Positions 52,666-62,177 of a stretch of DNA of 64,000 bases are shown here, in pieces. The stretch's first letter is position 1; every line of letters starts with the position of its first letter. Made by a program: the position numbers and the translations under genes. The stretch lies in NCBI RefSeq assembly GCF_028435365.1, contig NZ_JAGTJJ010000001.1:744001-808000 (forward strand). Reading direction: 5' to 3'. Source of the DNA: Polyangium jinanense (GTDB taxonomy: Bacteria > Myxococcota > Polyangia > Polyangiales > Polyangiaceae). The notes beneath the pieces are model-generated. The model made no database searches and was not told the DNA's origin. It was given only the letters and a program-made list of their open reading frames with translations.

Positions 52666-53937
52666 TCACTTCGGAATGACGATCCCGCAGGGGAACTGGA
52701 CCGAAATGGAGTGGTCGCCCTGCTTGATCGTATCGCACGCGGTACCGAGCAGCTCGATCTCGTCGGGGCCGTTGAGCCGCCAGCCGTTCATGTCGTTGTA
52801 GGGCAGCGCCTTGCCGTCGAGGGAGACCTGGCCCTCGGCGGCCGCGGTCTCGTCGACGATGCCGTTCAATTTGAGCACGCAGGAGCGGACGCCGTTGATG
52901 ATCTTGTCGAAGGCGTCGATCAGCGTTTGCGGATTGAGCGCCTGGTAGTACGTGGCCTTCTCGGCGCCGCCGATGGGCAGGCCCGCGCCCGCGTTCGCCA
53001 GGTCCTGCAAATGGCCGAGGCTCACCTCGGCGCCGACGCTGATCACGAACGTGCGGACGTCCTTGCCAAACGAGGCCTGCGCGGCGGCGATCGACTCGTC
53101 CTGGCCATTTTGTGGATTCGGCTCGGCGCAGGTATCGGGCTCGCCGTCGGTCGCGAGCACGATGATCTTCGGCCCCGGCTCCTGGTAGGCGACGAGATCC
53201 GCGGTCACGGCCGTGATGCTCTCGCCCGTCGGCGTGTCGCCCGCGGGGTCCTGCGGGGCATAAACCGCGTCGATGGCCGCATGGTTGTTCAATGCGAGCG
53301 GCACCTTCGCGAGCATGGGGCACGTGCCGCCCGCATTGCCGCCGTTGCTCGTGTAGAGCGCGAGCCCGAACCGCACGTCCTTTTCGAGCTTCTTCACGAT
53401 CCCGTCATTGGGATCCATGAGCGTGTCGTAAAGGACGTTCCAGCGATCGCCATTTCCGAAGCTCGCGGTCATGCTGCCCGATTGATCGATGAGCAGCATC
53501 ACGGTCGGGATCTGCTTCTCGAAATTGACGTTCACGTCGGCGCAGGCGTCGGCGCCGCTGCCGGTGCCGGTGTTCGACGTCACAAAATCGATGCCGCCGC
53601 CGCCGCCGGACCCGCCCTCGCCGCCCGTGGGGATACACCGGCCCTTGACGTTGCAGGTTTGCCCCGTGGGGCAACCGGCCGCGCCGGGGGCGCAGTCCGC
53701 CGTGCAGGTGGCGCTGTTGCCGCAATACAGGCCGTCCGCGCACGCGAAGTCGTTGGCGCAGAAGCCGCCGCACTTGCCGGCGTAGACCGAGTCGCACGGA
53801 GGCGTGCCGGTGCTCGTCGAACCGCAGCTCGAAGCGAGCGCCGTGACCATGGACGCGAGCCCCATCGCGAGCGCGGGCGCCAAGAGACGGCGGAACCACG
53901 AGGGCTTTCGAGGACGTGGAGAACGGGCAAAATGCAT
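52666..53937 (-). CDS. VWA-domain lipoprotein with Cys-rich N-terminus
   Basis: A 423-aa exported protein. A hydrophobic helix (LLAPALAMGLASMVTALASSCG) ends in a lipobox. A Cys-rich region (~45-105: CDSVYAGKCGGFCANDFACADGLYCG, CPTGQTCNVKGRC) and a Gly linker follow. The VWA domain (~140-340) has the MIDAS start VMLLIDQSGSM (D-x-S-x-S), then T in DTPTG and IIVLATDGEPD. It ends with a beta domain carrying two Cys. The ATG at 53937 is chosen for the signal. It probably binds a ligand or prey surface. Confidence 0.85.
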   Translation of the reverse strand: MHFARSPRPRKPSWFRRLLAPALAMGLASMVTALASSCGSTSTGTPPCDSVYAGKCGGFCANDFACADGLYCGNSATCTADCAPGAAGCPTGQTCNVKGRCIPTGGEGGSGGGGGIDFVTSNTGTGSGADACADVNVNFEKQIPTVMLLIDQSGSMTASFGNGDRWNVLYDTLMDPNDGIVKKLEKDVRFGLALYTSNGGNAGGTCPMLAKVPLALNNHAAIDAVYAPQDPAGDTPTGESITAVTADLVAYQEPGPKIIVLATDGEPDTCAEPNPQNGQDESIAAAQASFGKDVRTFVISVGAEVSLGHLQDLANAGAGLPIGGAEKATYYQALNPQTLIDAFDKIINGVRSCVLKLNGIVDETAAAEGQVSLDGKALPYNDMNGWRLNGPDEIELLGTACDTIKQGDHSISVQFPCGIVIPK

Positions 53938-53987
53938 GCGTAAGCTCCTGTGTTCGTAGGTTCTCGAAGTGTAGCGCGGCACGCTGT

Positions 53988-54311
53988 TCAAGGCCGCTTC
54001 GGGCGTGTGTTCGTCCTCCGCACGCGCACGCGCCCGCCGGGATCTTGCCGCGCGATGAACGCGATCATCTTCGCGAGCTCGGGATGCGCGAGTAGCTCGG
54101 CGACGGTGTGATACCGGGCCTCGAGCTCCTTGTTCGTGAGCACCGCGTGGACGGCGTGATGGCAATCGCGGCAAATCGCGAGCGTCTCCTTGCCCCCGCG
54201 GCTCCGCGGCACGAGGTGATGGTCCGAAGGGTTCAGATTCGGCCGTTCACAGAGCGGGCATGGTTCGATCGGTGCCGGTTCGGGACGCATGGGCGGACGC
54301 CCGCCCATCAT
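53988..54311 (-). CDS. small HNH endonuclease-type protein
   Basis: A 107-aa protein. PCPLCERPNLNPSDHHLVPRSRGGKETLAICRDCHHAVHAVLTN is a compact HNH/beta-beta-alpha-metal fold: CxxC and CxxC for the structural zinc, DHHLVPRSRGG as the catalytic H, and HHAVHA as the second metal-binding site. The remainder is a helical, basic tail (RRTNTRPKRP). An ATG at 54290 is an alternative start. No restriction, toxin or phage neighbour is seen, so its target is unknown. Confidence 0.85.
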   Translation of the reverse strand: MMGGRPPMRPEPAPIEPCPLCERPNLNPSDHHLVPRSRGGKETLAICRDCHHAVHAVLTNKELEARYHTVAELLAHPELAKMIAFIARQDPGGRVRVRRTNTRPKRP

Positions 54312-54496
54312 ACATCGAAAAACGGGGGCGGCTGGTGATCACCGTGACGGCGGACGGCCCTGCGCGAGCGACCATGTTTGTCCTTTCCAGCGTGGAGCAG
54401 CCCACCGCGGCGCGGCCGTGACGATCCGGGACGAAGGCGCGCCATGGGTCTTTTGAGCCCGTTCGTGGCGTGGTACCCTGCTCGCGGATCTCGTCG

Positions 54497-55018
54497 ATGC
54501 AGACTTATAACCTCGCGAAACTGAGGGCGGATCAGCCGAACCTGTGGCCGCCGCTCGTGCTGCCTGCGTGTCTGCTCGCCTGCGAGGCCGCGCCCGGGAC
54601 GACGAGCCCCTTCGAGCTCGCCTACTTCAAGCCGGGCTCGGAGGATCCGACGATCGAACGTTTCTCGCTCGTGCACGCGACCGACATCTCCACGGCCGAC
54701 GTCGAGGCGCTGCGCTCGGCCGGACGCGAAGACGTGCTGCACGTGGCCGCGGCCGGCGTGATCACGGCAATCCTGCGGGCGCGGGACGAACTGCGCGTGG
54801 TGCGCGTGTCGAAGCGGGGTCCGTGGCTGGATCTGCATCTCCAGAAGCTCGACGGCCGCGATGACCGCGTGCTCGTCGCGTTCGGGACCCAGGGCGCGGA
54901 TACGGACTCCGTGCTCGCGGACGTGGTGAAACACGTGCACGGCGCGCCGGGTGGGCGAAAGATCGCCGGCGCCGTGGCCTTCGGCGGAGGAAAGGCCGCG
55001 ATCCGGGTCCTGTCATGA
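54497..55018 (+). CDS. hypothetical protein, first of a coupled pair
   Basis: A 173-aa protein that I do not recognise. The ATG at 54497 (MQTYNLAKLRADQPN) has no clear ribosome site. It has mixed alpha/beta content, with strand-rich segments (LRVVRVSKRGPWLDLHLQKLDG, DRVLVAFGTQGADTDSVLADVV) and no signal peptide. The stop overlaps the next gene's ATG by 4 bp (ATGA), so the two are probably one functional unit. The 185-bp spacer before it shows nothing. Confidence 0.6.
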   Translation: MQTYNLAKLRADQPNLWPPLVLPACLLACEAAPGTTSPFELAYFKPGSEDPTIERFSLVHATDISTADVEALRSAGREDVLHVAAAGVITAILRARDELRVVRVSKRGPWLDLHLQKLDGRDDRVLVAFGTQGADTDSVLADVVKHVHGAPGGRKIAGAVAFGGGKAAIRVLS

Positions 55019-55728
55019 TCACCTTCGCCTTCGGGGCCGAGGCCTGGCCGAAGAGCCTCACGGTGTCGGACGTCGAGCGCCACAAGAGCCTCCTGATCCA
55101 GCAGGCGATGTACGCACGGCTCACGCAGCCGGCGATGGTCTTCCGGACGCTGTCGCGCGGCGCGCTCTACTGGGAGCGCTGGCTGCTCGAGAAGGACCCG
55201 GGCCGCTGCGGGGAAGAGCGCGTGCTGTCGGGCCTCGAGCTCGCGCGCGACGCGGGCGACTGGAAGGAAGCGGAGCTGCTCCTCGCGCACTGCGAGGCGG
55301 CGCCGGACCTCGACGGGCGGCCGTTCGTGGAGGCCTGGAGCGTGATCGTGCGGGATCGGCTGCAGGAGCAGGTCGACAACGAGCAACGGCTGGAGATCGC
55401 CTTCCAGAAGTTCCGCGGCACGAAGAACGTGACGGACGAGGCCGCGCGTGCGGAGCTCGCTCGCGACGTGATGGCGCGCGCGTCGGAGATCGGGCAGGTC
55501 GGATCGCCCGTGCCGGTGAACTACCTGCTCGCCCGGATCGCCGCGGCGCAGGGCTGGAACGAGGAGGTCGAGGGGTACTACGCGGCGCTGCTCGTGTGCC
55601 GGCCGCTGTGGATCCCGTACATCGTGCAGCTCTCCGAGCACCAGGCGAAGACGGACCTGAAGCGCGCGTTCAGCACGATCGAGACGGCAAAGAGCTTGCT
55701 CGGCAAGGATTTCTGGCTCGCGACCTGA
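55015..55728 (+). CDS. hypothetical helical protein, second of a coupled pair
   Basis: A 237-aa protein that I do not recognise. It is mostly helical with TPR-like pairs (GLELARDAGDWKEAELLLAHCEAA, LLARIAAAQGWNEEVEGYYAALLVCRPLWIPYI), and has no signal peptide or membrane segment. The ATG overlaps the stop of the previous gene. The two were probably inherited together, as translational coupling implies a stoichiometric complex. Confidence 0.62.
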   Translation: MITFAFGAEAWPKSLTVSDVERHKSLLIQQAMYARLTQPAMVFRTLSRGALYWERWLLEKDPGRCGEERVLSGLELARDAGDWKEAELLLAHCEAAPDLDGRPFVEAWSVIVRDRLQEQVDNEQRLEIAFQKFRGTKNVTDEAARAELARDVMARASEIGQVGSPVPVNYLLARIAAAQGWNEEVEGYYAALLVCRPLWIPYIVQLSEHQAKTDLKRAFSTIETAKSLLGKDFWLAT

Positions 55729-55776
55729 GGGCTTGACGGGGTATACGGGCCGCCTCTCCCACGAGCGAGCTCATCC

Positions 55777-56952
55777 GTGAAGCGCACCTCCCTCCTCCTC
55801 GCGCTCGTCCTGTCCATCGCCTCGGCCTCGGGTTGCCGCAGGCACGGGGCGGACGGGATCAACTTCGAGCACCACCACGACCTCGCCTACGAGCCCCTCG
55901 CCGAGGACGCACCCTCCGCCGAAGCGTCGCGCGTCGAGATCCACGATTCGCGCAGCGAGCTGCCGGACGCCTTCTACTACGACGAGTATGCCGGGACGCC
56001 GGAGAAGAGGTTCACGGTCGCGCCGGGGTATCCGAGCGAGGAGCGGCCCCATCGTGTCCTCGGCACGATCAGGCTGAAGGAGCGCGTCGATGTCTCGGGG
56101 TACAACGAAGAGAAGCTCACGGCCGCGTGGAAAAACGAGGCCCTGCGCGCGCGCCGGGAAAAACTGCTCGCCGCGGAGGCGGCGCGCCATGGCGCGAACG
56201 CCCTCTATTTGATTTTCAGTTCGACCGATCGCTTCGCTCGAATGCCCGAGCGGAAGCGCACCTATCTGGCCGTCTACCTCTCGCCCGACCCACCTCGGTA
56301 TCCCGACGTCGAGACGCTCCTCGGGCGGCTGGAGCTCAAAAAGGACGGCTACCACGAGGTCAAACGGTTCACCGCGAAGCTCGAGGAGCTCCCCGACCGG
56401 GCGCCCGAGACCATCCAGCTCAAGCGCGGCCATTGCTACACGCTGGCCATCGCCTTCCACCCCGAGCCCATCGATCGACCGCGCGGAAAGGTCACCTCGA
56501 TCAATTTCACGTACAAGGTCCCCAATCCGGAGGTATTCCCCGGCATCCCGCACAACAACGCCGCTGCCGGCGGCTTCAGCGAGCGGCGCGACGGGGATAA
56601 GAGCATGTTTCGCTCGTTGCACCACCTCGACGGGATCTGGTCTCGCACGGGAGCCGGGGAGATCGCCTGCCCCGTCTATCGGACCCAGCCAGCGCAGCTC
56701 TCGTTCACGACCTTCGACGGCACCATGCTGAAAAACCCGCCCAAATTCGAGCCCGGGCGAGGCACCTCGGAGTTCGTGGTCTACGAGCGCAAGCTCTCCG
56801 CCGAAAAGTTCAACGAGGCGGCCTGCATACGCTGCTACGACGTGGCGCGGCAATGCAGCTACCGAGAACCGCTGGCCTCGTGCGCCGAGCTCGGCAAGTG
56901 CTTGCAGACGACGGGGGTGGGGCTCGGCGTCTGCTCCGATCGATATCGCTGA
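55777..56952 (+). CDS. exported lipoprotein, hypothetical
   Basis: A 391-aa protein. MKRTSLLLALVLSIASASGC is a lipoprotein signal (lipobox ASGC). The mature part is mixed: a charged helix (NEEKLTAAWKNEALRARREKLLAAEAA, ~110-137), a region with ANALYLIFSSTDRFARMPERK, and a C-terminal Cys cluster (CIRCYDVARQCSYREPLASCAELGKC, ~350-375), probably a disulfide knot. No family is recognised. It sits 48 bp after the coupled pair. TTGACG and TATACG occur just upstream but at unsuitable spacing. Confidence 0.65.
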   Translation: MKRTSLLLALVLSIASASGCRRHGADGINFEHHHDLAYEPLAEDAPSAEASRVEIHDSRSELPDAFYYDEYAGTPEKRFTVAPGYPSEERPHRVLGTIRLKERVDVSGYNEEKLTAAWKNEALRARREKLLAAEAARHGANALYLIFSSTDRFARMPERKRTYLAVYLSPDPPRYPDVETLLGRLELKKDGYHEVKRFTAKLEELPDRAPETIQLKRGHCYTLAIAFHPEPIDRPRGKVTSINFTYKVPNPEVFPGIPHNNAAAGGFSERRDGDKSMFRSLHHLDGIWSRTGAGEIACPVYRTQPAQLSFTTFDGTMLKNPPKFEPGRGTSEFVVYERKLSAEKFNEAACIRCYDVARQCSYREPLASCAELGKCLQTTGVGLGVCSDRYR

Positions 56953-57123
56953 ATTCGCGCGAATCCGTGCCCGCGTCCCTCGGCTGGGCGCCGCCATCGG
57001 CCGGAACTCTCCCCGGGGCGACGCCCCCGCAGCAATCCTACCGCAAAGCTACAACGGCGTATCAGGTCGCCGAACATGCCCCTCGCGCATGCGGTCGTTT
57101 CGCGTAGGATCCTGCGTCGACTC

Positions 57124-57735
57124 ATGAAAGCTGCGCGTCAGAAGCGAAGCGAGGATACGGTCCGCTTCATCCTCGAGGCGACGGATCGGATTCTCGCGCG
57201 CGAGGGGCCCTCTGCCGTGACGACCAAGCGCGTCGCTCGCGAGGCCGGCGTCGGCGTCGGGACCGTCTACCACCACTTCGCCGATCGCGTGGCACTCCTG
57301 CGCGAGGCGGAGCGGCGCGCGTGGGAGGCGGAGTACGCGGTGCTCCTCGGGCGCTTGACCGAGATCGACCCGACCACGATCGACCCGGCCACGGTCGAGA
57401 TGGTCGCGTCGCAGCTGATCGGATTCACCGTCGAGAGAGTCCTCCAGCGCGTCGACCGGCACGGCATCTCGATGGACGACGCCGACATGCGCACCGTGAT
57501 GTACGAGAGGTATGAAAAGACCGCAGATTTTCTGGCTCAAACGCTGGCCGTGATCGCCCCGCGCTTTCGCAGACCGGACCTCCGGGCGAGCCTGCTCATG
57601 GCAACGGAGACCCTCGCGCTCATGTCGTGGGCCGCGGCGCATCGGCATCACGATCGCGTGAAGAGCGGTGAATTCCAGCGCGAGCTGAGCGATATGATCC
57701 TGCGGTACCTCCTCGCCGACATCGACGAGCGATGA
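57124..57735 (+). CDS. TetR/AcrR-family transcriptional regulator
   Basis: A 203-aa repressor. Helix-turn-helix at ~10-55: RFILEATDRILAREGPSAVTTKRVAREAGVGVGTVYHHFADRVALLREAERRAW. The C-terminal ligand domain is variable and helical. The ATG at 57124 (MKAARQKRSEDTVRF) is preferred over 57076, since TetR proteins rarely have longer basic N-termini. It is 301 bp upstream of the DUF1592 operon on the same strand and may regulate it. The inducer is unknown. Confidence 0.9.
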   Translation: MKAARQKRSEDTVRFILEATDRILAREGPSAVTTKRVAREAGVGVGTVYHHFADRVALLREAERRAWEAEYAVLLGRLTEIDPTTIDPATVEMVASQLIGFTVERVLQRVDRHGISMDDADMRTVMYERYEKTADFLAQTLAVIAPRFRRPDLRASLLMATETLALMSWAAAHRHHDRVKSGEFQRELSDMILRYLLADIDER

Positions 57736-57863
57736 CGGCCCTCCGGCATGCCCCGATCGAAATCGAACACCCGATCCACGTGGCACGCTGAAACATCCGA
57801 AAATCACAGCGGATTCGTCGTGCGCGCGAAGTCGAACGCGACCCGCGCCGGAGAGCACGTGCA

Positions 57864-57893
57864 TTGACAGGTGCGGGCTTCGTCCCGTATTTG
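57864..57893 (+). promoter_or_regulatory. promoter for the DUF1592/DUF1552 operon
   Basis: A perfect -35 (TTGACA at 57864-57869) and TATTTG at 57888-57893, 18 bp apart, lie ~140 bp before the DUF1592 start. This is the best sigma-70-like site seen in the window. The remainder of the 301-bp spacer (57736-58036) shows no gene. Confidence 0.5.
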
Positions 57894-58036
57894 AGTGCGC
57901 AGTCGTCTCGCCGTCGAGGTTGCCCTTCGCGCATGGAAGCTTGGCAGCGTGTCGTCGCGCCGAGATGGCGGAGCATGGCTTTTCATTGGGGACGGGCGGA
58001 GCAGCGCCATCCGTTGCAACCGCCGAGGAGATGCGC

Positions 58037-59743
58037 ATGAAAAAGCTGGCGAAAGCTCATGCCGGCGGATGGCTCGCCGTCCTCGCCTGCACGGCTGTGA
58101 GCTGCGTGGGTACAATTGGTGGCCCCGATCCTTCGGAAAACGAAAGGACTCGGCTCACGTATGCCTGCACCGAGCAGCGGAAGCTCTCGCGCGGCGTCAC
58201 CTTCGACCACATGCGTCGACTGTCGCACGCCGAGCTGGTCCATACGCTGGGTGCGCTGCTGGGCGAGTCCATCATCGGAGACGCCGAGATTCAGACGAAA
58301 TTGTCCGGGTTGCCGGTCGACGAGATGGTGATCGCCGGTGACTTCACGGACAACCCACCGGTGGGCACGGCGCTCGCGCTTTCCCAGGTGTCGAAGCGCG
58401 CCGTCGAGCTCGCGATGGCGAGCCCCACGTGGAAAACCGATCACCTGCCGAGCTGCGCCGGCACGAGCCCGCTCACCGACGCTTGTGTGGAGGAGGTCGT
58501 GGAGCAATTCGGCGGCCAGGTCTGGCGCCGCGATCTCAGCCCCGACGAGGTGCAGTCGTACCTGAGTTACTATCACGAAGCCGGCGCGGATATGGGGGGG
58601 CTCTCGTACCTCTTGCGTCGACTGCTGCAGTCGCCCTCTCTGGTGTTCCACATCGAGGAAGGCGCCGAGATCAAGAACGGCCGAATTCGCCTCACCGATT
58701 TCGAGGTGGCCTCGCGCATCTCGTACCTCACGCAGAACACCATGCCCGACGACGCGCTCATGAAAGCGGCGCGCAGCGGAGAGCTTCAGTCCCTCGAGGG
58801 CGTGCAAGCTCACGTGGAGCGGCTGCTCGCCGGGGAGAAGGCGCACATCAAGGTGCGCGACTTCTTCCGCTATTACGCGCGCCTGGGCACGGTGCCCGAT
58901 CCGATGCCCGCGGTGGGCGCGCAGATCGGCATCCCCGATACCTCGGGGCTCGGGGACGAGATGAGGCAGGAGGCGTTCGACTTCTTCGAGCACGTCTTCT
59001 GGTCGGAAGAGGGCACGTTCAACGAGCTGATGACCTCGAGCGCGGCCTTCCCGCGGTCCGAGGCGATGGCCCGAATCTTCGATACGGAGGTGGTGTCGAG
59101 CGAGGAGCCGGTCGCCAGCGCATCGTCGCACCCAGGGCTGCTGCACCGCCCCGCGCTGCTGACGAACGCTGGCGGGCGCACGAGCCCCATCGTGCGCGGC
59201 GCGCGCTTGCGTAAAGCGTTCCTTTGCGACGAGATGGGAATGCCGGACCCGGCGGCGGTCGCGGAGCGCAAGAATGAGGTCGGCGACATCGAAAACATGA
59301 GCAACCGCGACAAAACGACGAAGCTCACCGACGCCCCCGCTTGCATTGCCTGCCACGCGAGAGTCAACGGGATCGGGTTCGCCTTCGAGGGGTTCGATCA
59401 GCTCGGCGCGAAGCGGAGCGTGGAGCTCGTGTTCAATGAACAGGGCGAGCCCGGAGCCACCTGGCCCATCGATACCACGGCACAGGACCCGGAGCTCGAG
59501 CCCGGGGGGCCGGAGAACTTGAGCGACTCGGTGGAGCTCGCGCTCGCCATGTCCGAGAGCTACAAAGCCCGGGCCTGCATCTCGCGTCGACTCTTCGAGT
59601 ACTACCACGCGAGCACCGTCGACATCGAAAGCGACAGCTGCATCCTCAGCGAGGGAGAGGCTCGAAGTCAAAGCGGCACGCTCCAATCCGTGCTGCTCGC
59701 CACCATCGCCAACGAAGACATTTTCTGGAAGCAGGAGCCCTGA
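58037..59743 (+). CDS. DUF1592/DUF1588-type exported protein with CxxCH
   Basis: A 568-aa protein. MKKLAKAHAGGWLAVLACTAVSC is a lipoprotein-type signal. The planctomycete/myxobacterial DUF1587-1592-1588-1585 array is recognisable: MRRLSHAELVHTLGALLG, VWRRDLSPDEVQSYLSYYHEAG...LSYLLRRLLQSPSLVFHIE, FEVASRISYLTQNTMPDDALM, HPGLLHRPALLTNAGGRTSPIVRGARLRKAFLC, and PACIACHARVNGIGFAFEGFDQLG with a haem-type CxxCH. GAGGAG at 58025-58030 places the start at ATG 58037. It is 7 bp before the DUF1552 gene and always expected with it. It may be part of an extracellular degradative system. Confidence 0.9.
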   Translation: MKKLAKAHAGGWLAVLACTAVSCVGTIGGPDPSENERTRLTYACTEQRKLSRGVTFDHMRRLSHAELVHTLGALLGESIIGDAEIQTKLSGLPVDEMVIAGDFTDNPPVGTALALSQVSKRAVELAMASPTWKTDHLPSCAGTSPLTDACVEEVVEQFGGQVWRRDLSPDEVQSYLSYYHEAGADMGGLSYLLRRLLQSPSLVFHIEEGAEIKNGRIRLTDFEVASRISYLTQNTMPDDALMKAARSGELQSLEGVQAHVERLLAGEKAHIKVRDFFRYYARLGTVPDPMPAVGAQIGIPDTSGLGDEMRQEAFDFFEHVFWSEEGTFNELMTSSAAFPRSEAMARIFDTEVVSSEEPVASASSHPGLLHRPALLTNAGGRTSPIVRGARLRKAFLCDEMGMPDPAAVAERKNEVGDIENMSNRDKTTKLTDAPACIACHARVNGIGFAFEGFDQLGAKRSVELVFNEQGEPGATWPIDTTAQDPELEPGGPENLSDSVELALAMSESYKARACISRRLFEYYHASTVDIESDSCILSEGEARSQSGTLQSVLLATIANEDIFWKQEP

Positions 59744-59750
59744 GGACGCC

Positions 59751-61211
59751 ATGAAATACAACCCGAAGAGCCGACGATTGTTCCTGTGCGGCGCGGGGGC
59801 GGCCCTGGTGCTGCCTGCGCTGCGTTCGTTGATGCCGAGGGAGGCGTACGCGGGGCCCGAGACCACGCCGCCTCGGTACATCCAGGTCTTGAACCCCTAC
59901 GGTCCGAGCGCCTCGCTCTACTATGGCGCACTGAAGGCAAACCAGAATATCGAGCCGTACGTCAACGTGAAGGCCCTGAGCGAGCTCGAGGGCGCCATGT
60001 CGCCCATCCTCGGGGACGCGTTCACGCCGTTCACGAACAAGCTCTCGGTCCTGCGCGGGATTGACGTGCTGGCCGAGAACTGGAACCATCAGTACTGCTT
60101 CCCCACCTGCGCCTCCTCGTACGCGGCGGGCCTCGACAATGACGAGGCGCCACCGACCAGCGGCCAGGAGTCGATTGATGTGCTGCTGTCGAATTCGGCC
60201 AAGATGTACGGGCCCGAGGTGCCTGCGGTGCGGCGCTCGGTGGTCCTCAACCCGGTCATTACCGACGACTACAGCAAGAATCGCTCGTTCTCGTGGCGTT
60301 CGACGAACGCGAAGCTCGAGATGGTAAGGCCCGTGAAGCAGACCCAGGCCTTCTTCGATGCATTCGCTTCGGGCTTCGGTGCGGTGGGCGATGGCGACCC
60401 GCGCGAAACGGCCCTCTTGCAGGCCGTGCACGCCGACTACAAGAAGGTGCGTGACAGTAGCCGCATCTCGGCTGCCGACAAGCAGAAGCTCGAATCGTAC
60501 ATGTCGCTCGTCGCCGACATCCAGAAGGGAGCCGGCACGTGCTCCCCTGCCATGCAGGAGGACGAGGTCGACATCGAGGCCGTGATCGCCAATCAGTTCC
60601 GCATCCTCGCAGCGGCCATGGTCTGTGACTTGACGCGCGTCGCCAGCATCACGCTCGGCATGTCCATGGGCACCTACCCACGTCACGAACAGCATCACAA
60701 GATCTATGGGAAAACCTTGTCGGGTGCGACCGCGTCGGAGCTGGCCGTCGACCTGAAGCTCACCGGAGCCCGCGTGGCGAAGCTGCTCGGCATCCTCGAC
60801 GCGGTGGTGGAGCCTTCGGGCACATTGCTCGACAATTCGCTCGTCTACTGGTCCATGCAATACGGCTGCGTCGTGATCGGAGGCGAGCACAGCGCCAATG
60901 GTATGCCTGTGATGGTCGCCGGCGGCGCAGGCGGCAAGCTGAAGCAAGGCCATTACATCGACTTTCGGGAGCCGGCGAGCGAGACGCTCCATGATGACAG
61001 CCGGCGCGGGATCCCGATGAACAACCTCCTCGTGACGTTCATGAACTGCATGGGCCTGTCGTCGTCGGACTACGAGGCGACGCCCGGGAAGGGCTATGGG
61101 AGCTATCCTCCGAACGCCCTCGCGAAAAAGCCGAATGGCGCCTTCTGGGACACCACGGCCGGTCGCCGGTCGCCGGTGCCCTTCCTGTACACCGGCGAAG
61201 CGATGGGCTGA
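59751..61211 (+). CDS. DUF1552 protein with Tat signal
   Basis: A 486-aa protein. The start MKYNPKSRRLFLCGAGAALVLPAL is a twin-arginine signal (SRRLFL). The DUF1552 domain has PPRYIQVLNPYGPSAS, LRGIDVLAENWNHQY, TSGQESIDVLLS, the C-terminal SLVYWSMQYGCVVIGGEHSANGMPVMVAGGAGG with a His cluster, and LVTFMNCMGLSSSDY. Its family resembles alkaline-phosphatase-like or DUF1501 enzymes. It is translated right behind DUF1592, and the two are thought to work together in the periplasm or outside the cell. It is exported folded, likely with a cofactor. Confidence 0.92.
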   Translation: MKYNPKSRRLFLCGAGAALVLPALRSLMPREAYAGPETTPPRYIQVLNPYGPSASLYYGALKANQNIEPYVNVKALSELEGAMSPILGDAFTPFTNKLSVLRGIDVLAENWNHQYCFPTCASSYAAGLDNDEAPPTSGQESIDVLLSNSAKMYGPEVPAVRRSVVLNPVITDDYSKNRSFSWRSTNAKLEMVRPVKQTQAFFDAFASGFGAVGDGDPRETALLQAVHADYKKVRDSSRISAADKQKLESYMSLVADIQKGAGTCSPAMQEDEVDIEAVIANQFRILAAAMVCDLTRVASITLGMSMGTYPRHEQHHKIYGKTLSGATASELAVDLKLTGARVAKLLGILDAVVEPSGTLLDNSLVYWSMQYGCVVIGGEHSANGMPVMVAGGAGGKLKQGHYIDFREPASETLHDDSRRGIPMNNLLVTFMNCMGLSSSDYEATPGKGYGSYPPNALAKKPNGAFWDTTAGRRSPVPFLYTGEAMG

Positions 61212-61223
61212 GCGCTCGTCAGG

Positions 61224-62135
61224 TCACGGGGCATCGACGCCCGCATCCATCGTCGGGGCGCCGCAATCAGCCGGAACGCCGCTGCCCGGCGCGAGGACGT
61301 CGATGCCGTCGTAGCAGAAGTTTTCCGGCCCCTTCGCATAATACGTGTCGAGGAAAGCGCCGAGCGCGGCGGTGTCGAGGCAATCGGCGCGGAGGAGCCC
61401 GCCCCACGCGGCCGCGGCGAAACGGACGTCGAGCTCGGGATCGGGCACGACGATGATGCGCGCCTTCAATGGCGCGACGCAGAGCGGATCGGCCGGGCGC
61501 GCGTCGAGGAATGCCGCGAGGGTCGCGAGCTCGGATTCGCAGCCGCCATCGCAATGGTACGAGATGACGACCGCGCCGTGCTCCATCGAATGGACGAGGA
61601 AGCCTCGCGGGACGGGCGCGTCGTACCATTTGAATGCGGCCCACGAGGGATAGTGCGGGCCCGAGGTCGGAGGGTTTGTCGGGTACACGACAGGGGAGCA
61701 CATCGCGACGTGCGGGGAAGGAAGGATGGGCACGGCCATCGTGGTGACGGGGCAGGCGCCGGCATCACTCGGCCCGGCGTCGGGCTCGTTGCCGCCTGCG
61801 CCACCCGCGCCGCCGCCGCCGCCTCCGCTTCCGCCTGCGCCGCCGCTGCCGCCTGCGCCACCGCCTCCGCCAGCGCCGCCGCTTCCGCCGCCGGTGCCGC
61901 CAACGCCACCGCTTCCGACGCCGCCGCTTCCGCCAACGCCCCCCTGCCCTCCCGCGCCGCTGGACGAGGCAGAGGACGACGACGACGACGAGACAAACGA
62001 CCCATCCGCACCGGCGTCCACCGGCGCAGGCGACACCGTCTCGACCGGCGAGCACGCGAACCCAAGGGCCGGGAGCGCGAGCGCAAAAAGCACCCCCGCG
62101 CTCCACAAAAATGAGCGGTCTCGGCGGCGAATCAC
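61224..62135 (-). CDS. DUF3105 lipoprotein with long Gly/Ser linker
   Basis: A 303-aa protein. MIRRRDRSFLWSAGVLFALALPALGFAC is the lipoprotein signal. A ~75-residue linker (~46-120) is almost pure Ser then Gly/Ala (SSSSSSSSASSSGAGGQGGVGG...). The DUF3105 domain (~150-260) has NPPTSGPHYPSWAAFKWYDAPVPRGFLVHSMEHGAVVISYHC and RIIVVPDPELDVRFAAAAWGG, with its conserved His pair. It converges with DUF1552, leaving 12 bp between stops. The function is unknown. Confidence 0.85.
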   Translation of the reverse strand: MIRRRDRSFLWSAGVLFALALPALGFACSPVETVSPAPVDAGADGSFVSSSSSSSASSSGAGGQGGVGGSGGVGSGGVGGTGGGSGGAGGGGGAGGSGGAGGSGGGGGGAGGAGGNEPDAGPSDAGACPVTTMAVPILPSPHVAMCSPVVYPTNPPTSGPHYPSWAAFKWYDAPVPRGFLVHSMEHGAVVISYHCDGGCESELATLAAFLDARPADPLCVAPLKARIIVVPDPELDVRFAAAAWGGLLRADCLDTAALGAFLDTYYAKGPENFCYDGIDVLAPGSGVPADCGAPTMDAGVDAP

Positions 62136-62177
62136 CGCCGAGACTTTATCAGGCAGGCGCCCCCGTCGGGCCGGTTT

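Noticed and set aside
55733..55747. TTGACG and TATACG boxes as a promoter for the 55777 gene
   Set aside because: They are only a few bases apart instead of about 17, so they cannot be a -35/-10 pair.
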